From DSBG01 sp049975365 (GTDB lineage Bacteria > Desulfobacterota > Desulfomonilia > UBA1062): DNA of 36,367 bases. The translations under genes were made by a program, and so were the position numbers. How positions within the stretch are numbered: position 1 is the first letter of the stretch; every line of letters starts with the position of its first letter. Positions 18,639 through 27,313 of this stretch are shown here, in pieces. The stretch covers positions 1-36,367 of the forward strand of contig JBNGDS010000029.1 of assembly GCA_049975365.1 (NCBI GenBank), written 5' to 3'. Under the pieces are notes generated by a model, which did not search any database, had not been told where the DNA came from, and saw nothing but the letters and a program-made list of their open reading frames with translations.

Positions 18639-19019
18639 ATGGATTTCGAACTGGATTTTGAAAAAAATGGCGGGCTGATCCCTGCAATCGTACAGGATCA
18701 TGAAACCGGAGAGATCCTCATGCTTGCCTACATGAACGAAGAGTCGTTCGAGGAAACTCTCAGGACCCGAAGGGCATGTTACTACAGCAGATCCCGGAAA
18801 AAGCTCTGGCGGAAAGGCGAGGAGTCAGGCAATGTCCAGGAGGTGCTGGAGATCAGAACGGACTGTGACAAGGACACGATCCTCCTCAAGGTGCACCAGG
18901 TGGGCGGTGCCGCATGCCATACGGGCTACCGCTCCTGCTTCTTCAACAAGGTTGAAGGTGGTGTCCTGGTGGAAGACGGGAAGAAAGTATTCGATCCTAG
19001 AGAGGTGTACAAATCATGA
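18639..19019 (+). CDS. hisI: Phosphoribosyl-AMP cyclohydrolase
   Basis: Third step of histidine synthesis: opens the purine ring of phosphoribosyl-AMP. It has 126 residues, a stand-alone HisI without the fused HisE pyrophosphatase of enterobacteria. Zinc and magnesium ligands are in place: D75-C76-D77 in RTDCDKD, C93 in AACHTGYRSC and C100. The family segment ACYYSRSRKKLWRKGEESGN is near 47-65. The start ATG 18639 is preceded by AGGAGG. It overlaps hisG by four bases (ATGA). The HisE and other his enzymes must be encoded elsewhere. Confidence 0.96.
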   Translation: MDFELDFEKNGGLIPAIVQDHETGEILMLAYMNEESFEETLRTRRACYYSRSRKKLWRKGEESGNVQEVLEIRTDCDKDTILLKVHQVGGAACHTGYRSCFFNKVEGGVLVEDGKKVFDPREVYKS

Positions 19020-19897
19020 GTCTTCTTCGCCTGGCTATTCCCAAGGGGAGTCTGCAGGCCTCAACAATGGAATTGTTCAAGGATGCGGGATGGATCATCT
19101 CCACATCTTCGCGAAGCTATTTCCCCACCATCGACGACCCCGATATCGAGTGTGCCCTGGTCCGCGCCCAGGAGATCTCCCGGTACGTGGAATCCGGACT
19201 GTTCGATCTCGCCTTGACCGGAAAAGACTGGATCCTGGAAAACAACTCCGATGTCGTGGAAGTGGCGGATCTCGTGTATTCTAAGGCCACATATCAGTCT
19301 GCCAAGTGGGTACTCGCCGTGGATGAGAAATCCACCATCCAGAAGATCGAGGACCTGGAAGGCAAAAAGATCGCCACGGAGCTGGTGAACTTTACCAGGA
19401 GCTATTTCAGGAAGAAAAACATCACCGTGGATGTGGAATTCTCGTGGGGCGCCACAGAGGCGAAAGTGGTGGATGGGCTTGCCGATGCCATTGTTGAGGT
19501 CACGGAGACGGGCAACACCATCAGGGCACACAACCTGAGAATTATCGACGAGCTGCTGGTGACCAATACAAAGCTCATCGCGAACAGGGCATCGTGGGCA
19601 GATCCCCTGAAAAGGAAGAAAATCGATCAGATATCCCTGATGCTGAAGTCAGCGCTGCAGGCGACAGGCATGGTGGGCCTCAAGATGAATGCCCCGAAAG
19701 ACAAGCTCGATTCCATCATCTCCATGCTCCCATCGCTCACCTCCCCCACGGTCTCGACACTCCACGATCCCAACTGGTACTCCCTGGAGATCATCATCAA
19801 TGAATCCCACTCCCGCAACCTCATCCCCAGGCTCCTCGAGGCCGGCGCACGGGGCATCATCGAATATCCATTGAAAAAGGTCCTTGACAAGGAATGA
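19016..19897 (+). CDS. hisG: ATP phosphoribosyltransferase, long form
   Basis: First committed step of histidine synthesis: joins ATP and PRPP. It has 293 residues, the long, self-regulating form with a C-terminal ACT-like domain (about 215-293) that binds histidine, so no HisZ subunit is needed. Visible features: RLAIPKGSL at the N-terminus, the PRPP-binding region DAIVEVTETGNTIRAHNL at about 163-180, and the C-terminal MKMNAPKDKL-type segment leading into the regulatory domain (ATGMVGLKMNAPK). It overlaps hisI upstream and map downstream, each by four bases, so all three are likely translated in a coupled way. Feedback inhibition by histidine is expected from the domain. Confidence 0.96.
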   Translation: MSLLRLAIPKGSLQASTMELFKDAGWIISTSSRSYFPTIDDPDIECALVRAQEISRYVESGLFDLALTGKDWILENNSDVVEVADLVYSKATYQSAKWVLAVDEKSTIQKIEDLEGKKIATELVNFTRSYFRKKNITVDVEFSWGATEAKVVDGLADAIVEVTETGNTIRAHNLRIIDELLVTNTKLIANRASWADPLKRKKIDQISLMLKSALQATGMVGLKMNAPKDKLDSIISMLPSLTSPTVSTLHDPNWYSLEIIINESHSRNLIPRLLEAGARGIIEYPLKKVLDKE

Positions 19898-20640
19898 TCG
19901 TTCTCAAGACCCCAGAAGAAATCGCCGTCATGCGCGAGTCAAACCGGATTATCGCGCACCTGTTCGAGCACCTCGAGCCCATGATCCAGCCCGGGATCAC
20001 CACCGAAGAGCTCGACAGGGAGGCAGAGCTCTTCATCCGTTCGCACAATGCAGCCCCTGCGTTCAAGGGGTACCGGGGATTTCCTGCAACGCTGTGTACA
20101 TCGGTCAACGAGGAGGTCGTCCACGGGATACCGGGGCCGAGGAAGTTGAAAGCAGGCGATATCGTGAGCATCGATGTGGGGGCATTGTATGACGGATTCT
20201 ACTCGGATTCCGCCCGCACCTTCGCAGTCGGGCCGATCTCGAAGAAGGCACAGACCCTCATGGATGCCACACGCGACGCCCTCATGGAAGGCATCAGCCA
20301 GGCAGTTCCCGGGAACCACCTCTTCGACATCTCGGCTTCGGTCCAGAATGTTGTGGAATCGGCAGGGTTCTCGGTTGTGCGGGATTTCGTGGGGCACGGA
20401 ATCGGCAGGGCCATGCACGAGGAGCCCCAGATCCCGAATTTTGGAAAGAAAGGAATTGGGCCGATTCTCCGCGAAGGGATGACACTGGCCATCGAGCCGA
20501 TGGTGAACATGGGAACCTGGAAGGTCGTTATCCTCAATGACGGGTGGACGGCGGTCACTGCAGACAGGTCACTGTCGGCACACTTCGAGCACAGTATTGC
20601 AATCACGTCCAACGGGCCGCTGATCCTCAGTCAGATGTAG
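19894..20640 (+). CDS. map: Methionine aminopeptidase, type I
   Basis: Removes the initiator methionine from nascent proteins. It has 248 residues, normal for type Ia. All metal and catalytic ligands are found at near-E. coli positions: H77, D94, D105, H168, E201 and E232. GTG/ATG choice is not an issue: the ATG at 19894 overlaps the hisG stop. Its place behind hisG is not a functional link but shares expression. No terminator is obvious downstream; a T-run at 20647-20653 follows without a clear stem. Confidence 0.96.
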   Translation: MIVLKTPEEIAVMRESNRIIAHLFEHLEPMIQPGITTEELDREAELFIRSHNAAPAFKGYRGFPATLCTSVNEEVVHGIPGPRKLKAGDIVSIDVGALYDGFYSDSARTFAVGPISKKAQTLMDATRDALMEGISQAVPGNHLFDISASVQNVVESAGFSVVRDFVGHGIGRAMHEEPQIPNFGKKGIGPILREGMTLAIEPMVNMGTWKVVILNDGWTAVTADRSLSAHFEHSIAITSNGPLILSQM

Positions 20641-20746
20641 AAGACGTTTTTTTGTAAAAATCCTGAATGGCTGTTGGGGGGAAATTCAGTCCCGAGAAAT
20701 CCCGCGCCTGAAGCCGATCCTGCTGCATAGCTCTGCTGAACATCCA

Positions 20747-20782
20747 GAGATTGCCGCGCCCCCTGCGGAGGCTCGCAACGAC
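20747..20782. repeat. Possible REP-like palindromic element
   Basis: GAGATTGCC at one end and GCTCGCAACGAC at the other enclose CCGC/GCGG arms (20754-20757 and 20765-20768). Outer TTGC (20751-20754) and GCAA (20775-20778) also pair, but imperfectly. It resembles intergenic palindromes common in many bacterial genomes. Only one copy is in the window, so repetition is not shown here. Confidence 0.3.
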
Positions 20783-20813
20783 CTGCACAGAAAGATCTCA
20801 CGCCGTACGGTAA

Positions 20814-22169
20814 TCACTGCGAACCACGGCCTTTGAGCACGACCTTGGCGGTCTGGAAGATGATCACCAGGTCGAGCCACAACGACCTGTGCTTCATGTA
20901 GTAGAGCTCGTACTTGAGCTTTTCCCTGGCATCATCGACCGTATCCCCGTAGGAATGGTTGACCTGCGCCCACCCGGTAATCCCCGGCTTGGCATGCATG
21001 CGCAGGGCATAGAACGGGATCATCTGTTCAAGCTGATCCACGAAGAACCGCCTCTCGGGCCGGGGGCCCACGAAACTCATGTCGTTCTTGATCACGTTGA
21101 TGAACTGCGGGAACTCATCGATCCTGAGCTTCCTGATGACCCTGCCCACACGGGTAACCCTCGGGTCATTCTCCGACGCCCACTGGGGCCCGTTGTGCTC
21201 CGCGTCCTGATACATGGAACGGAACTTGATGACCTTGAAGTCCCTGCCATCCTTCCCGACCCTCGGCTGGAGGTAAAAGATCGGCCCCGGGGAGTCCAGT
21301 CGGATGGCCAGCATGGTGAGCAGCATGATGGGAGATGCCAGGGTGAATCCCAGGAGTGCAAAAACCACATCGAACCCACGCTTGAGGATGTCCTGAAAGG
21401 GCGTGCTCAGAAACCCCTGGGTGAATATGATCGAGCTCGGGCGGAGCTTTTCCACAAGGAGCTTTCCCGTAATCTGCTCGTAGAAGGTGGGGCCGTCGAT
21501 GACTTCACAGGAAGAGAGTTTGAGATGGAGCAGGTCATTCACGGGCAGTGTTCCCCGCCACCCGTCAGGTGCAACGACGAGAACGTCAGGATTGACCCGG
21601 TCGATGATCGCCGGAAGATCGGCCACACCTCCCAGGCATCGGGAAGCAATATCCCAGTTGTTCCTGCCCACATACCCATCGAATACGACGGGGTAGCCTC
21701 CCCCTCTCATCTCCCTGAACAGAAATTTCGCATTATCTCCATCTCCCAGGATCACCACCCGTATCCCTGCATAGGCGGTGTGCAAGAGCTTCAGGTACAG
21801 CACGCGGAGAGCGAACACGCAGGCAAGGGTGGTAATCAGGGATATGAGGAGTACATCCCGCTCGAGTCCCACGAGGGGAATGATGAGGTAGACCAGCGCC
21901 AGGATGATGAGGGAGACTCCCCCTCCGAGGAGAACAGAGGAAATGAGGCCCGAGATAGTCCGCCAGTATTTCCAGTTGTACAGGTCCTGGAAATACAGGG
22001 AGCCCAGGGCGACTCCGGCAAAGACACTGGCTTTCACCCACAGGAATTCATCGGGCAGGCTCAGCTCGGGCAGGAACCTCTGGATGTACTTCGACAGGTA
22101 GACAGACCCGAGCGCAACACCCAGATCGACGATGAACAACAGGATTGCCGATACCGTGCTTCTCCTCAT
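20814..22169 (-). CDS. PEP-CTERM-associated exopolysaccharide sugar transferase (TIGR03013-like)
   Basis: Polyprenyl-phosphate sugar-1-phosphate transferase that starts exopolysaccharide repeat units on the undecaprenyl carrier. It has 451 residues. Four or five N-terminal membrane helices lie at about residues 8-25, 42-60, 75-100 and 105-125. A CoA-binding-like Rossmann segment follows (RVVILGDGDNAKFLF, about 137-151). The C-terminal bacterial sugar transferase domain starts with a further helix (KRGFDVVFALLGFTLASPIMLL) and has the catalytic motifs KFRSMYQDAE, DEFPQFINVIKNDMSFVGPRPER and PGITGWAQVN. The total length and N-terminus match the EpsB_2/TIGR03013 group that travels with exosortase systems. 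This fits the PrsT-like and PEP-CTERM genes nearby. ATG 22169 is preceded by AGGAAG. Confidence 0.88.
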   Translation of the reverse strand: MRRSTVSAILLFIVDLGVALGSVYLSKYIQRFLPELSLPDEFLWVKASVFAGVALGSLYFQDLYNWKYWRTISGLISSVLLGGGVSLIILALVYLIIPLVGLERDVLLISLITTLACVFALRVLYLKLLHTAYAGIRVVILGDGDNAKFLFREMRGGGYPVVFDGYVGRNNWDIASRCLGGVADLPAIIDRVNPDVLVVAPDGWRGTLPVNDLLHLKLSSCEVIDGPTFYEQITGKLLVEKLRPSSIIFTQGFLSTPFQDILKRGFDVVFALLGFTLASPIMLLTMLAIRLDSPGPIFYLQPRVGKDGRDFKVIKFRSMYQDAEHNGPQWASENDPRVTRVGRVIRKLRIDEFPQFINVIKNDMSFVGPRPERRFFVDQLEQMIPFYALRMHAKPGITGWAQVNHSYGDTVDDAREKLKYELYYMKHRSLWLDLVIIFQTAKVVLKGRGSQ

Positions 22170-22217
22170 ACTTCCTACTACATCGTCACTGCACAGCCCG
22201 TATCTTAACGCAAAATA

Positions 22218-22252
22218 GCGTGATAGTCGCCACTGTGAAAACTCCAGTTTTC
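22218..22252 (-). promoter_or_regulatory. Palindrome and weak sigma-54-like site upstream of the sugar transferase
   Basis: A 16-bp palindrome, GAAAACT-CC-AGTTTTC, lies at 22237-22252. On the minus strand directly below it, TGGC and GC are spaced as in sigma-54 promoters (GG at 22231-22230, GC at 22219-22218, ten bases between). The rest of the -12 box is poor. The start codon would lie 37 bases beyond the predicted transcription start. Confidence 0.3.
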
Positions 22253-22407
22253 CATAGCAGCATTCCAGGGGTTCTCACAAGACAAAACCTGTATTCAGGT
22301 GGTGTATCATCGGGACGATCCGGGAGTCAGCACATCACGTGTGCACATATCACGAGCCTCTCATCGGCCCCATGGATTCTTCCCTTCGTGAAGAATCTCG
22401 CGTGTAT

Positions 22408-23097
22408 CTACTCGTCGCTCCCGAGAACCCCCGCTCTCATGAGGAAGTAGAGAAGCTGGAGTACGGCGGTTGCAGCCGCGGCAATATAGGTGAGTGCAGC
22501 GGCATTGAGCACCTTCCGTGCACCTGCCACTTCGACATCCGAGAGGATGCCGGAAGCGGGCAGAGCCTTGAGCGCCCGGGAAGATGCATCGAACTCCACC
22601 GGCAGGGTGACAAGCTGGAAGAGAACTGCAAAGCTGAAGAAGAAGATGCCAGCAATCACCAGGGATTTGGCCATGAAGATGAACCCGATGATGAGCAGCG
22701 GCCAGGCAAGATTCGAACCCAGCGTGGTCACCGGGACAAGGGCACTCCTCAGCCGCAAGGGTGCATACCCGGTGGCGTGCTGTATGGCATGGCCCACCTC
22801 GTGCGCAGCAACACCCACACTGGCGAGGGAGTTCCCTGAATACACCGACTCGGAGAGCCTCAGCACCTTGCTCCTCGGATCATAGTGATCCGACAGGAAT
22901 CCCCTGCTCAGTTCGATATCGACATCCCGGATCCCTGCAGCCTGCAGGATGTACCGTGCCGCCTGCGCCCCTGTGACTCCACGGGATGTGGGCACCCGGG
23001 AGAATTTCGAGAACGAACGCTTCACTTTTATCTGTGCATAGATACTCAACAGCAAAGCCGGCAGAACCATGATCAGGTAGAGCGGATCTATGAACAT
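22408..23097 (-). CDS. YugP-like membrane zinc metallopeptidase
   Basis: A 229-residue neutral zinc metallopeptidase of the YugP family. The active site HEVGH is at 99-103 in VAAHEVGHAIQHATGYAPL. Membrane helices lie at the N-terminus (about 5-20), at 115-165 and at the C-terminus. The start is taken as ATG 23097 because AGGAGG lies six bases upstream; the in-frame ATG at 23103 abuts that site. Its substrate is unknown; the family is widespread and possibly acts in membrane-protein turnover. It is the single gene between the sugar transferase and the divergent PrsT-like lipoprotein. A hairpin (22375-22382 with 22390-22397) downstream lacks a T-tract. Confidence 0.88.
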   Translation of the reverse strand: MFIDPLYLIMVLPALLLSIYAQIKVKRSFSKFSRVPTSRGVTGAQAARYILQAAGIRDVDIELSRGFLSDHYDPRSKVLRLSESVYSGNSLASVGVAAHEVGHAIQHATGYAPLRLRSALVPVTTLGSNLAWPLLIIGFIFMAKSLVIAGIFFFSFAVLFQLVTLPVEFDASSRALKALPASGILSDVEVAGARKVLNAAALTYIAAAATAVLQLLYFLMRAGVLGSDE

Positions 23098-23232
23098 TGT
23101 CATCCTCCTGGAATTCTTTCAGATCTTAAATAGTATCTCGAGATTCTGAAGTCAACACACATCGACCCTTGTTCCTTCCCCTTTGAAAACATCTGTGCTA
23201 TCGTGAACGCCATTCAGTGAACTGGAGGGCGT

Positions 23233-25518
23233 ATGAAAAACCGGGTTCTTGTCTGTATAGTTGTCCTCATATCCACGATCCTGATCTTCGGGTGCGCCAA
23301 GAGCGATGAAGAGAAGAGAACGGCCTACCTGGAGAGCGCCAGAGAATACATGGACCAGGAGAAGTTTGCAGAGGCAGCGATTCAGTTTCAGAATGCACTG
23401 CAGATATCTCCCGACGACGTTGAGACGCTGGTCACCCTTGGCGAGGTCCAGTTGAAGCTGCAGAGGCCTCAGGAAGCCTACAATGCCTTCCTGCGGGCAT
23501 CCAAGGCAGACCCGAAGAATGTCCCGTCCCGCCAGTACCTCGCGTCCATGCAGCTGCTCGCGAAACAGTACGAACTCGCCATCGAGCAGGCCAGGGCCAT
23601 CCTCGAGCAGGAGCCCGACAATCTCCTGGCAAAGGAGATCCTCGCCCAATCCCTGTTCCTGACAGGGAAGAGGGAAGAGGCCGTGGGCATCATGGAAGGA
23701 ATTCTTACGGATCACGAACCGACCGAGGAGGCCATCATCAACACGGCCCAGATGTACATCGCACTCGGCAGGACCGATGATGCCCTCGCTCTGGTTTCCA
23801 AGGGATCGACGCTGTTTCCGTCATCGACGAAGATCCGGTTCCTGGCCAGCGACATGTACGTGTTCAAGAAAGATATCCAGCAGGCACAAAAATGGGCTGA
23901 AGACGCCTTTCAGGTCGATCCGGACAATGTGATGGTCGGGGTCGCCCTGGCCCGGTTCTATGCAAGCCACACCATGGACGATCTCTTTGCGCGCCAGGTG
24001 TCGGATCTGAAGACGAGATTCCCGGACAACCCTGAACCCTACATGCTGGAATCATCGGTTCTCCGCCAGAAAGGAGACACGGCCGGCGCCCTTGCCGCCG
24101 CGGAAAAGGCTCGAGACATGAGTGATACCACCCAGACTCGAACCATGGTCTCCCAGCTGCACCTGGAGCAGGGCGACAAGGATGCTGCACGGAAACTGCT
24201 GATTCAGACCGTGGAGGAGGATGACAAGGCAATCCCTCCCCGGATCCTCCTGGCCCAGATTCATATCGACGACAAGGACAGCGTCAAGGCCCTCGAGGTC
24301 ATGGATGTGCTCCTGAAATCCATCCCCCGCAGGCCTGATGTGGCCACCACCGCTGCCCAGGCATACATCCTGAAGGGTGACATCAAGAAGGCGCGGGAAC
24401 TGGTGGAAGGATCGCTGCAGGACAACAGAAATGATGTCTCCCTGCATGCCATGATGGCCAGGATCCTGTTCTCTCAAGGAGAATTCACGGGTGCCCTGGA
24501 TGAGGTGAACCTCCTGGCGAGCAACAATGTCAGGTCACCTGACCTGCTCTATGTGGGCGCCCTTTCAGCCCTGCGGGTGAATGACCCTGCACAGGCGGAA
24601 GGGTTTATCAGCACCCTGAAAAAGGCAGCGCCACAGGCATGGCCTTCCCTGCACGCAGAGACCCTTCTTGCACTGTCCAAAGGGTACAAGGCCACAGCAT
24701 ATCAGACGGCTGACACCGCACTGGGTCTCTATCCGGAGAATCCGGAGGCGCTCAGGCTCTATGCATTCATTGCCCCGACCCAGGTGGAGAAAAGCGAGGT
24801 GATCAAGAAAGTATCGGGCACCTGTTCACAGGTGAACACGCCGTTCTGCCACATGGTCCTCTCCGGCCTGCTCGAATCGAACGGGCAGAAGGAGGAAGCC
24901 CTGAAGCAGATCAAACAGGCCATCAAGCTCGACCCGGATCAGGCATACCTCTATCACGGTCTTGCGCAGTACTATACCCGGAACAACATGCTGAATGATG
25001 CGGTGAAGGAGTATGAAGACATCCTGAACAAGAACCCTGACGACCTGCAGGCTGCCATCATGCTGGCGCTGCTCGAACAGAACTCAGGCAAAATCGACGA
25101 AGCCAAGAAGGTCTACACGTATATCCTGGACAAGAACCCGAAGCACGCCCTTGCGGCGAACAACCTCGCGTGGATTCTCGCCGATGAGGGGAAGGCAAAG
25201 GATTTCGACCGGGCCCTGCAGCTCGCCCAGACAGCAAAGGATGCCTTCCCTGAAGACCCCAGGATCGCTGACACGCTCGGCTATGTCTACCTGAAAAAGG
25301 GCCTGACGGAAAATGCTCTCGGGCAGTTCAAGCTCGCCCTGGACAAACTCCCGGAGGAGCCTTCCCTCAACTATCACATGGCTCTCGCCATGGCCGACCT
25401 GAAGCGGACGAACGAGGCGATCAGCTACCTGAAGAAGGCCTTGGACTCGAAACAGCCCTTTGAGGAGAAGGACAAGGCCCAGGCTCTCCTTGCCCAGCTG
25501 GAGGCACAGAAGGAATAA
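23233..25518 (+). CDS. PrsT-like TPR lipoprotein of the PEP-CTERM/exosortase system
   Basis: A 761-residue lipoprotein. The signal peptide ends in lipobox LIFGC with lipidated C21, so the mature protein sits on a membrane face, probably outer-membrane associated. Nearly the whole remainder is tetratricopeptide repeats (for example AAIQFQNALQISPDDVETLVTLGEVQLKL-type units), some 15 or more. The layout matches PrsT (PEP-CTERM system TPR lipoprotein), usually about 900 residues, so this is on the short side. TPR lipoproteins of this type are thought to assist polysaccharide export in exosortase-linked gene clusters. ATG 23233 has GGAGGG upstream. It lies in the same region as a TIGR03013-like transferase, but divergent from it with the zinc peptidase between. 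Confidence 0.8.
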   Translation: MKNRVLVCIVVLISTILIFGCAKSDEEKRTAYLESAREYMDQEKFAEAAIQFQNALQISPDDVETLVTLGEVQLKLQRPQEAYNAFLRASKADPKNVPSRQYLASMQLLAKQYELAIEQARAILEQEPDNLLAKEILAQSLFLTGKREEAVGIMEGILTDHEPTEEAIINTAQMYIALGRTDDALALVSKGSTLFPSSTKIRFLASDMYVFKKDIQQAQKWAEDAFQVDPDNVMVGVALARFYASHTMDDLFARQVSDLKTRFPDNPEPYMLESSVLRQKGDTAGALAAAEKARDMSDTTQTRTMVSQLHLEQGDKDAARKLLIQTVEEDDKAIPPRILLAQIHIDDKDSVKALEVMDVLLKSIPRRPDVATTAAQAYILKGDIKKARELVEGSLQDNRNDVSLHAMMARILFSQGEFTGALDEVNLLASNNVRSPDLLYVGALSALRVNDPAQAEGFISTLKKAAPQAWPSLHAETLLALSKGYKATAYQTADTALGLYPENPEALRLYAFIAPTQVEKSEVIKKVSGTCSQVNTPFCHMVLSGLLESNGQKEEALKQIKQAIKLDPDQAYLYHGLAQYYTRNNMLNDAVKEYEDILNKNPDDLQAAIMLALLEQNSGKIDEAKKVYTYILDKNPKHALAANNLAWILADEGKAKDFDRALQLAQTAKDAFPEDPRIADTLGYVYLKKGLTENALGQFKLALDKLPEEPSLNYHMALAMADLKRTNEAISYLKKALDSKQPFEEKDKAQALLAQLEAQKE

Positions 25519-25551
25519 CTCGGAAAACAGCGGTGAGCGGCGCCATGTGAT

Positions 25552-25578
25552 GCGCAGGGAATGGTATCTGCGCCCTTT
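25552..25578 (+). terminator. Weak hairpin terminator after the TPR lipoprotein gene
   Basis: GCGCAG (25552-25557) pairs with CTGCGC (25568-25573), followed by a short, poor T-stretch. It lies between two convergent genes and touches the end of rsmE, so efficiency is doubtful. Confidence 0.3.
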
Positions 25579-26269
25579 AATCCTGTGCGAGAACGCCGAC
25601 AGCAGTGATCGCGGCAGTGACCGATCGCAGGGTGATGTCCCCGAGGCTGACCGGGGTAAATCCAGCTTTCTCTATTCTGCCCAGCTCATCGGGGGTGAAC
25701 CCGCCCTCCGGACCGATGAGAACACCCACGTCATCCCCCCTGTACGAGAAAATCGACCGGGCTGCGCCCTGCCGGGCAACGAGCCGTGTCTTCCAGGTGC
25801 GCGCTCTCTGATCGATGAGGGTTTCCAGCGGTTCGGCTTCGTGGATGACCGGAATGCTTCTGCGCTGGCACTGCTTGACAGCCTCCCTGGCGATGCCATC
25901 CCACCTCCTGGCGCGGGCTTTTGATATCTCCTTGATATTTGAGCGTGAACTGACCACCGGGTGGATGTCCGCCACCCCGAGTTCGGTTGCGAACCGTATC
26001 ACGTCATCCATGTCCTTGAGGGCAATCAGGCCCATGGCCAGCCGCACCCTGCTGCTTCCCCTTTCGAAGAGATGCTCCCGGGACATGATTTCGAGAACGA
26101 CCTGCCCCCGGCGGACCGCAATGATTTTTGCCCGAAAGCCCTGTTCCCCGTCTCGTATGGGAACCTCGTCTCCGACCTTCATGCGGAGCGGCCCGAGGAT
26201 GTGACGGGCATCGCCTGCCTTGATCACTGCCTGGGTGGAATCGAGCATGTCTGCAAAAAAACGCGGCAT
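25577..26269 (-). CDS. rsmE: 16S rRNA (uracil-1498-N3)-methyltransferase
   Basis: Methylates U1498 of 16S rRNA in the assembled 30S subunit, using S-adenosylmethionine. It has 230 residues, typical for RsmE. It has an N-terminal PUA-like domain (about 1-70) and a SPOUT fold with the trefoil-knot motif VLIGPEGGFTPDELGRIEKAGF near residues 185-205 and SLGDITLRSVTAA at 210-222. The start ATG 26269 lies 21 bp after galT, so it is the last gene of the GH57-GH57-galT-rsmE operon. No functional link to glucan metabolism is known. Confidence 0.95.
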   Translation of the reverse strand: MPRFFADMLDSTQAVIKAGDARHILGPLRMKVGDEVPIRDGEQGFRAKIIAVRRGQVVLEIMSREHLFERGSSRVRLAMGLIALKDMDDVIRFATELGVADIHPVVSSRSNIKEISKARARRWDGIAREAVKQCQRRSIPVIHEAEPLETLIDQRARTWKTRLVARQGAARSIFSYRGDDVGVLIGPEGGFTPDELGRIEKAGFTPVSLGDITLRSVTAAITAVGVLAQD

Positions 26270-26290
26270 ATATGAATAGTATGCGTCAGG

Positions 26291-27292
26291 TCACTCGACG
26301 ACAAGCCCCCGGAGGTACTTGGCAGCCTCTTCCGGAGGAGTGGCATTGATGTACAGTTCGGAGCCCCACTCGAGCCCTGTCCTGATTTCAAGCCGCGGGA
26401 GGAGTTCGATGTGCCAGTGGTAGTACGGGTCAACCTCGTTGCCGAAGGGGGCCGAGTGGATGGCATAGTTGTAGGAGGGCCTGTTCAGCCCCATGTCGAG
26501 CCTCTGGAGAACCTCCCTGAAGAGGATCGCGAGTTCATGGATCTCTTTCGGTTCGATGTTCTCGAATCGCGGGTTGTGCCGCTTGGGCAGAATCCACGTC
26601 TCGAATGCCACCTTCGGGGCAAACGGCTCGATTGCGAGGAAGGTGTTGGTCTCGGAAATGACCCTGGATTCGAACTGGGTCTCCTGACTGATGATGTCGC
26701 AGTAGATGCACCGCTCCTTGTACTCATAGTGCCTCTGTGCACCGTCGAGCTCGTCGAGCACGCCTCGTGGAATGATGGGCAGTGCCATGAGCAGTGAATA
26801 GGTGTGCTCGAGCGTGGCGCCTGCAAGTGACCCGTAATTCTTGTAGATGAGCACATAGCGCATGCGCGAGTCTTTCTTCAGGTCGATGATCCTGTCGCGG
26901 TAGGCCCAGAACAGGTTTTCGAATTCTGCAATGGTCATCTGCGACTGCCTGATGTCGTGCCTGGGCGTCTCGATGATCACCTCGTTGGCCCCCACACCCG
27001 TGATCTTGTCGTACAGGCCCTCTCCCAGGCGCTTGTAGTCCTCTTCGATCGTGAGCAGGGGCGACCGGTTCGGAATGACCCGCAATTGCCACCTGGAATC
27101 ATTCGGGTGTGATCCATGGGGGCGGTTCGCCAGGATCTCCGGCGGGCAGAGGTGTTCATTGCCGGGGCAGAACGGGCACGGACCACTTTTTTCCTGATTC
27201 GGAGACTGAACCGGGATCGAGGGTGACCTCAGGGGTTCGTTCGTGATGATGACCCACCTGTCGACAACAGGATCCTTCCTCAATTCAGACAT
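26291..27292 (-). CDS. galT: Galactose-1-phosphate uridylyltransferase family protein with altered active site
   Basis: GalT normally transfers UMP between UDP-glucose and galactose 1-phosphate through a histidine in H-x-H-x-Q. This 333-residue protein has the family fold throughout: DRWVIITNEP at the start, CPFC (C39, C42), RVIPNRSPLL, an aligned GATLEH segment, FETWILPKRHNPRF, and YYHWHIELLPR near the C-terminus. The active-site stretch reads H163-T-Y165-S-L167: the nucleophilic histidine is tyrosine and the following glutamine is leucine. It may therefore be inactive as GalT or use another chemistry, unless the contig has errors here. It follows two GH57 genes; GalT-like proteins often cluster with alpha-glucan enzymes. 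The family call is firm, the activity is not. Confidence 0.85.
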   Translation of the reverse strand: MSELRKDPVVDRWVIITNEPLRSPSIPVQSPNQEKSGPCPFCPGNEHLCPPEILANRPHGSHPNDSRWQLRVIPNRSPLLTIEEDYKRLGEGLYDKITGVGANEVIIETPRHDIRQSQMTIAEFENLFWAYRDRIIDLKKDSRMRYVLIYKNYGSLAGATLEHTYSLLMALPIIPRGVLDELDGAQRHYEYKERCIYCDIISQETQFESRVISETNTFLAIEPFAPKVAFETWILPKRHNPRFENIEPKEIHELAILFREVLQRLDMGLNRPSYNYAIHSAPFGNEVDPYYHWHIELLPRLEIRTGLEWGSELYINATPPEEAAKYLRGLVVE

Positions 27293-27313
27293 GACACCTG
27301 AATACCATGTTTT

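Noticed and set aside
22375..22397. 8-bp perfect hairpin after the zinc peptidase gene as terminator
   Set aside because: The stem is good but no T-tract follows on the minus strand, so it is noted only as a hairpin.
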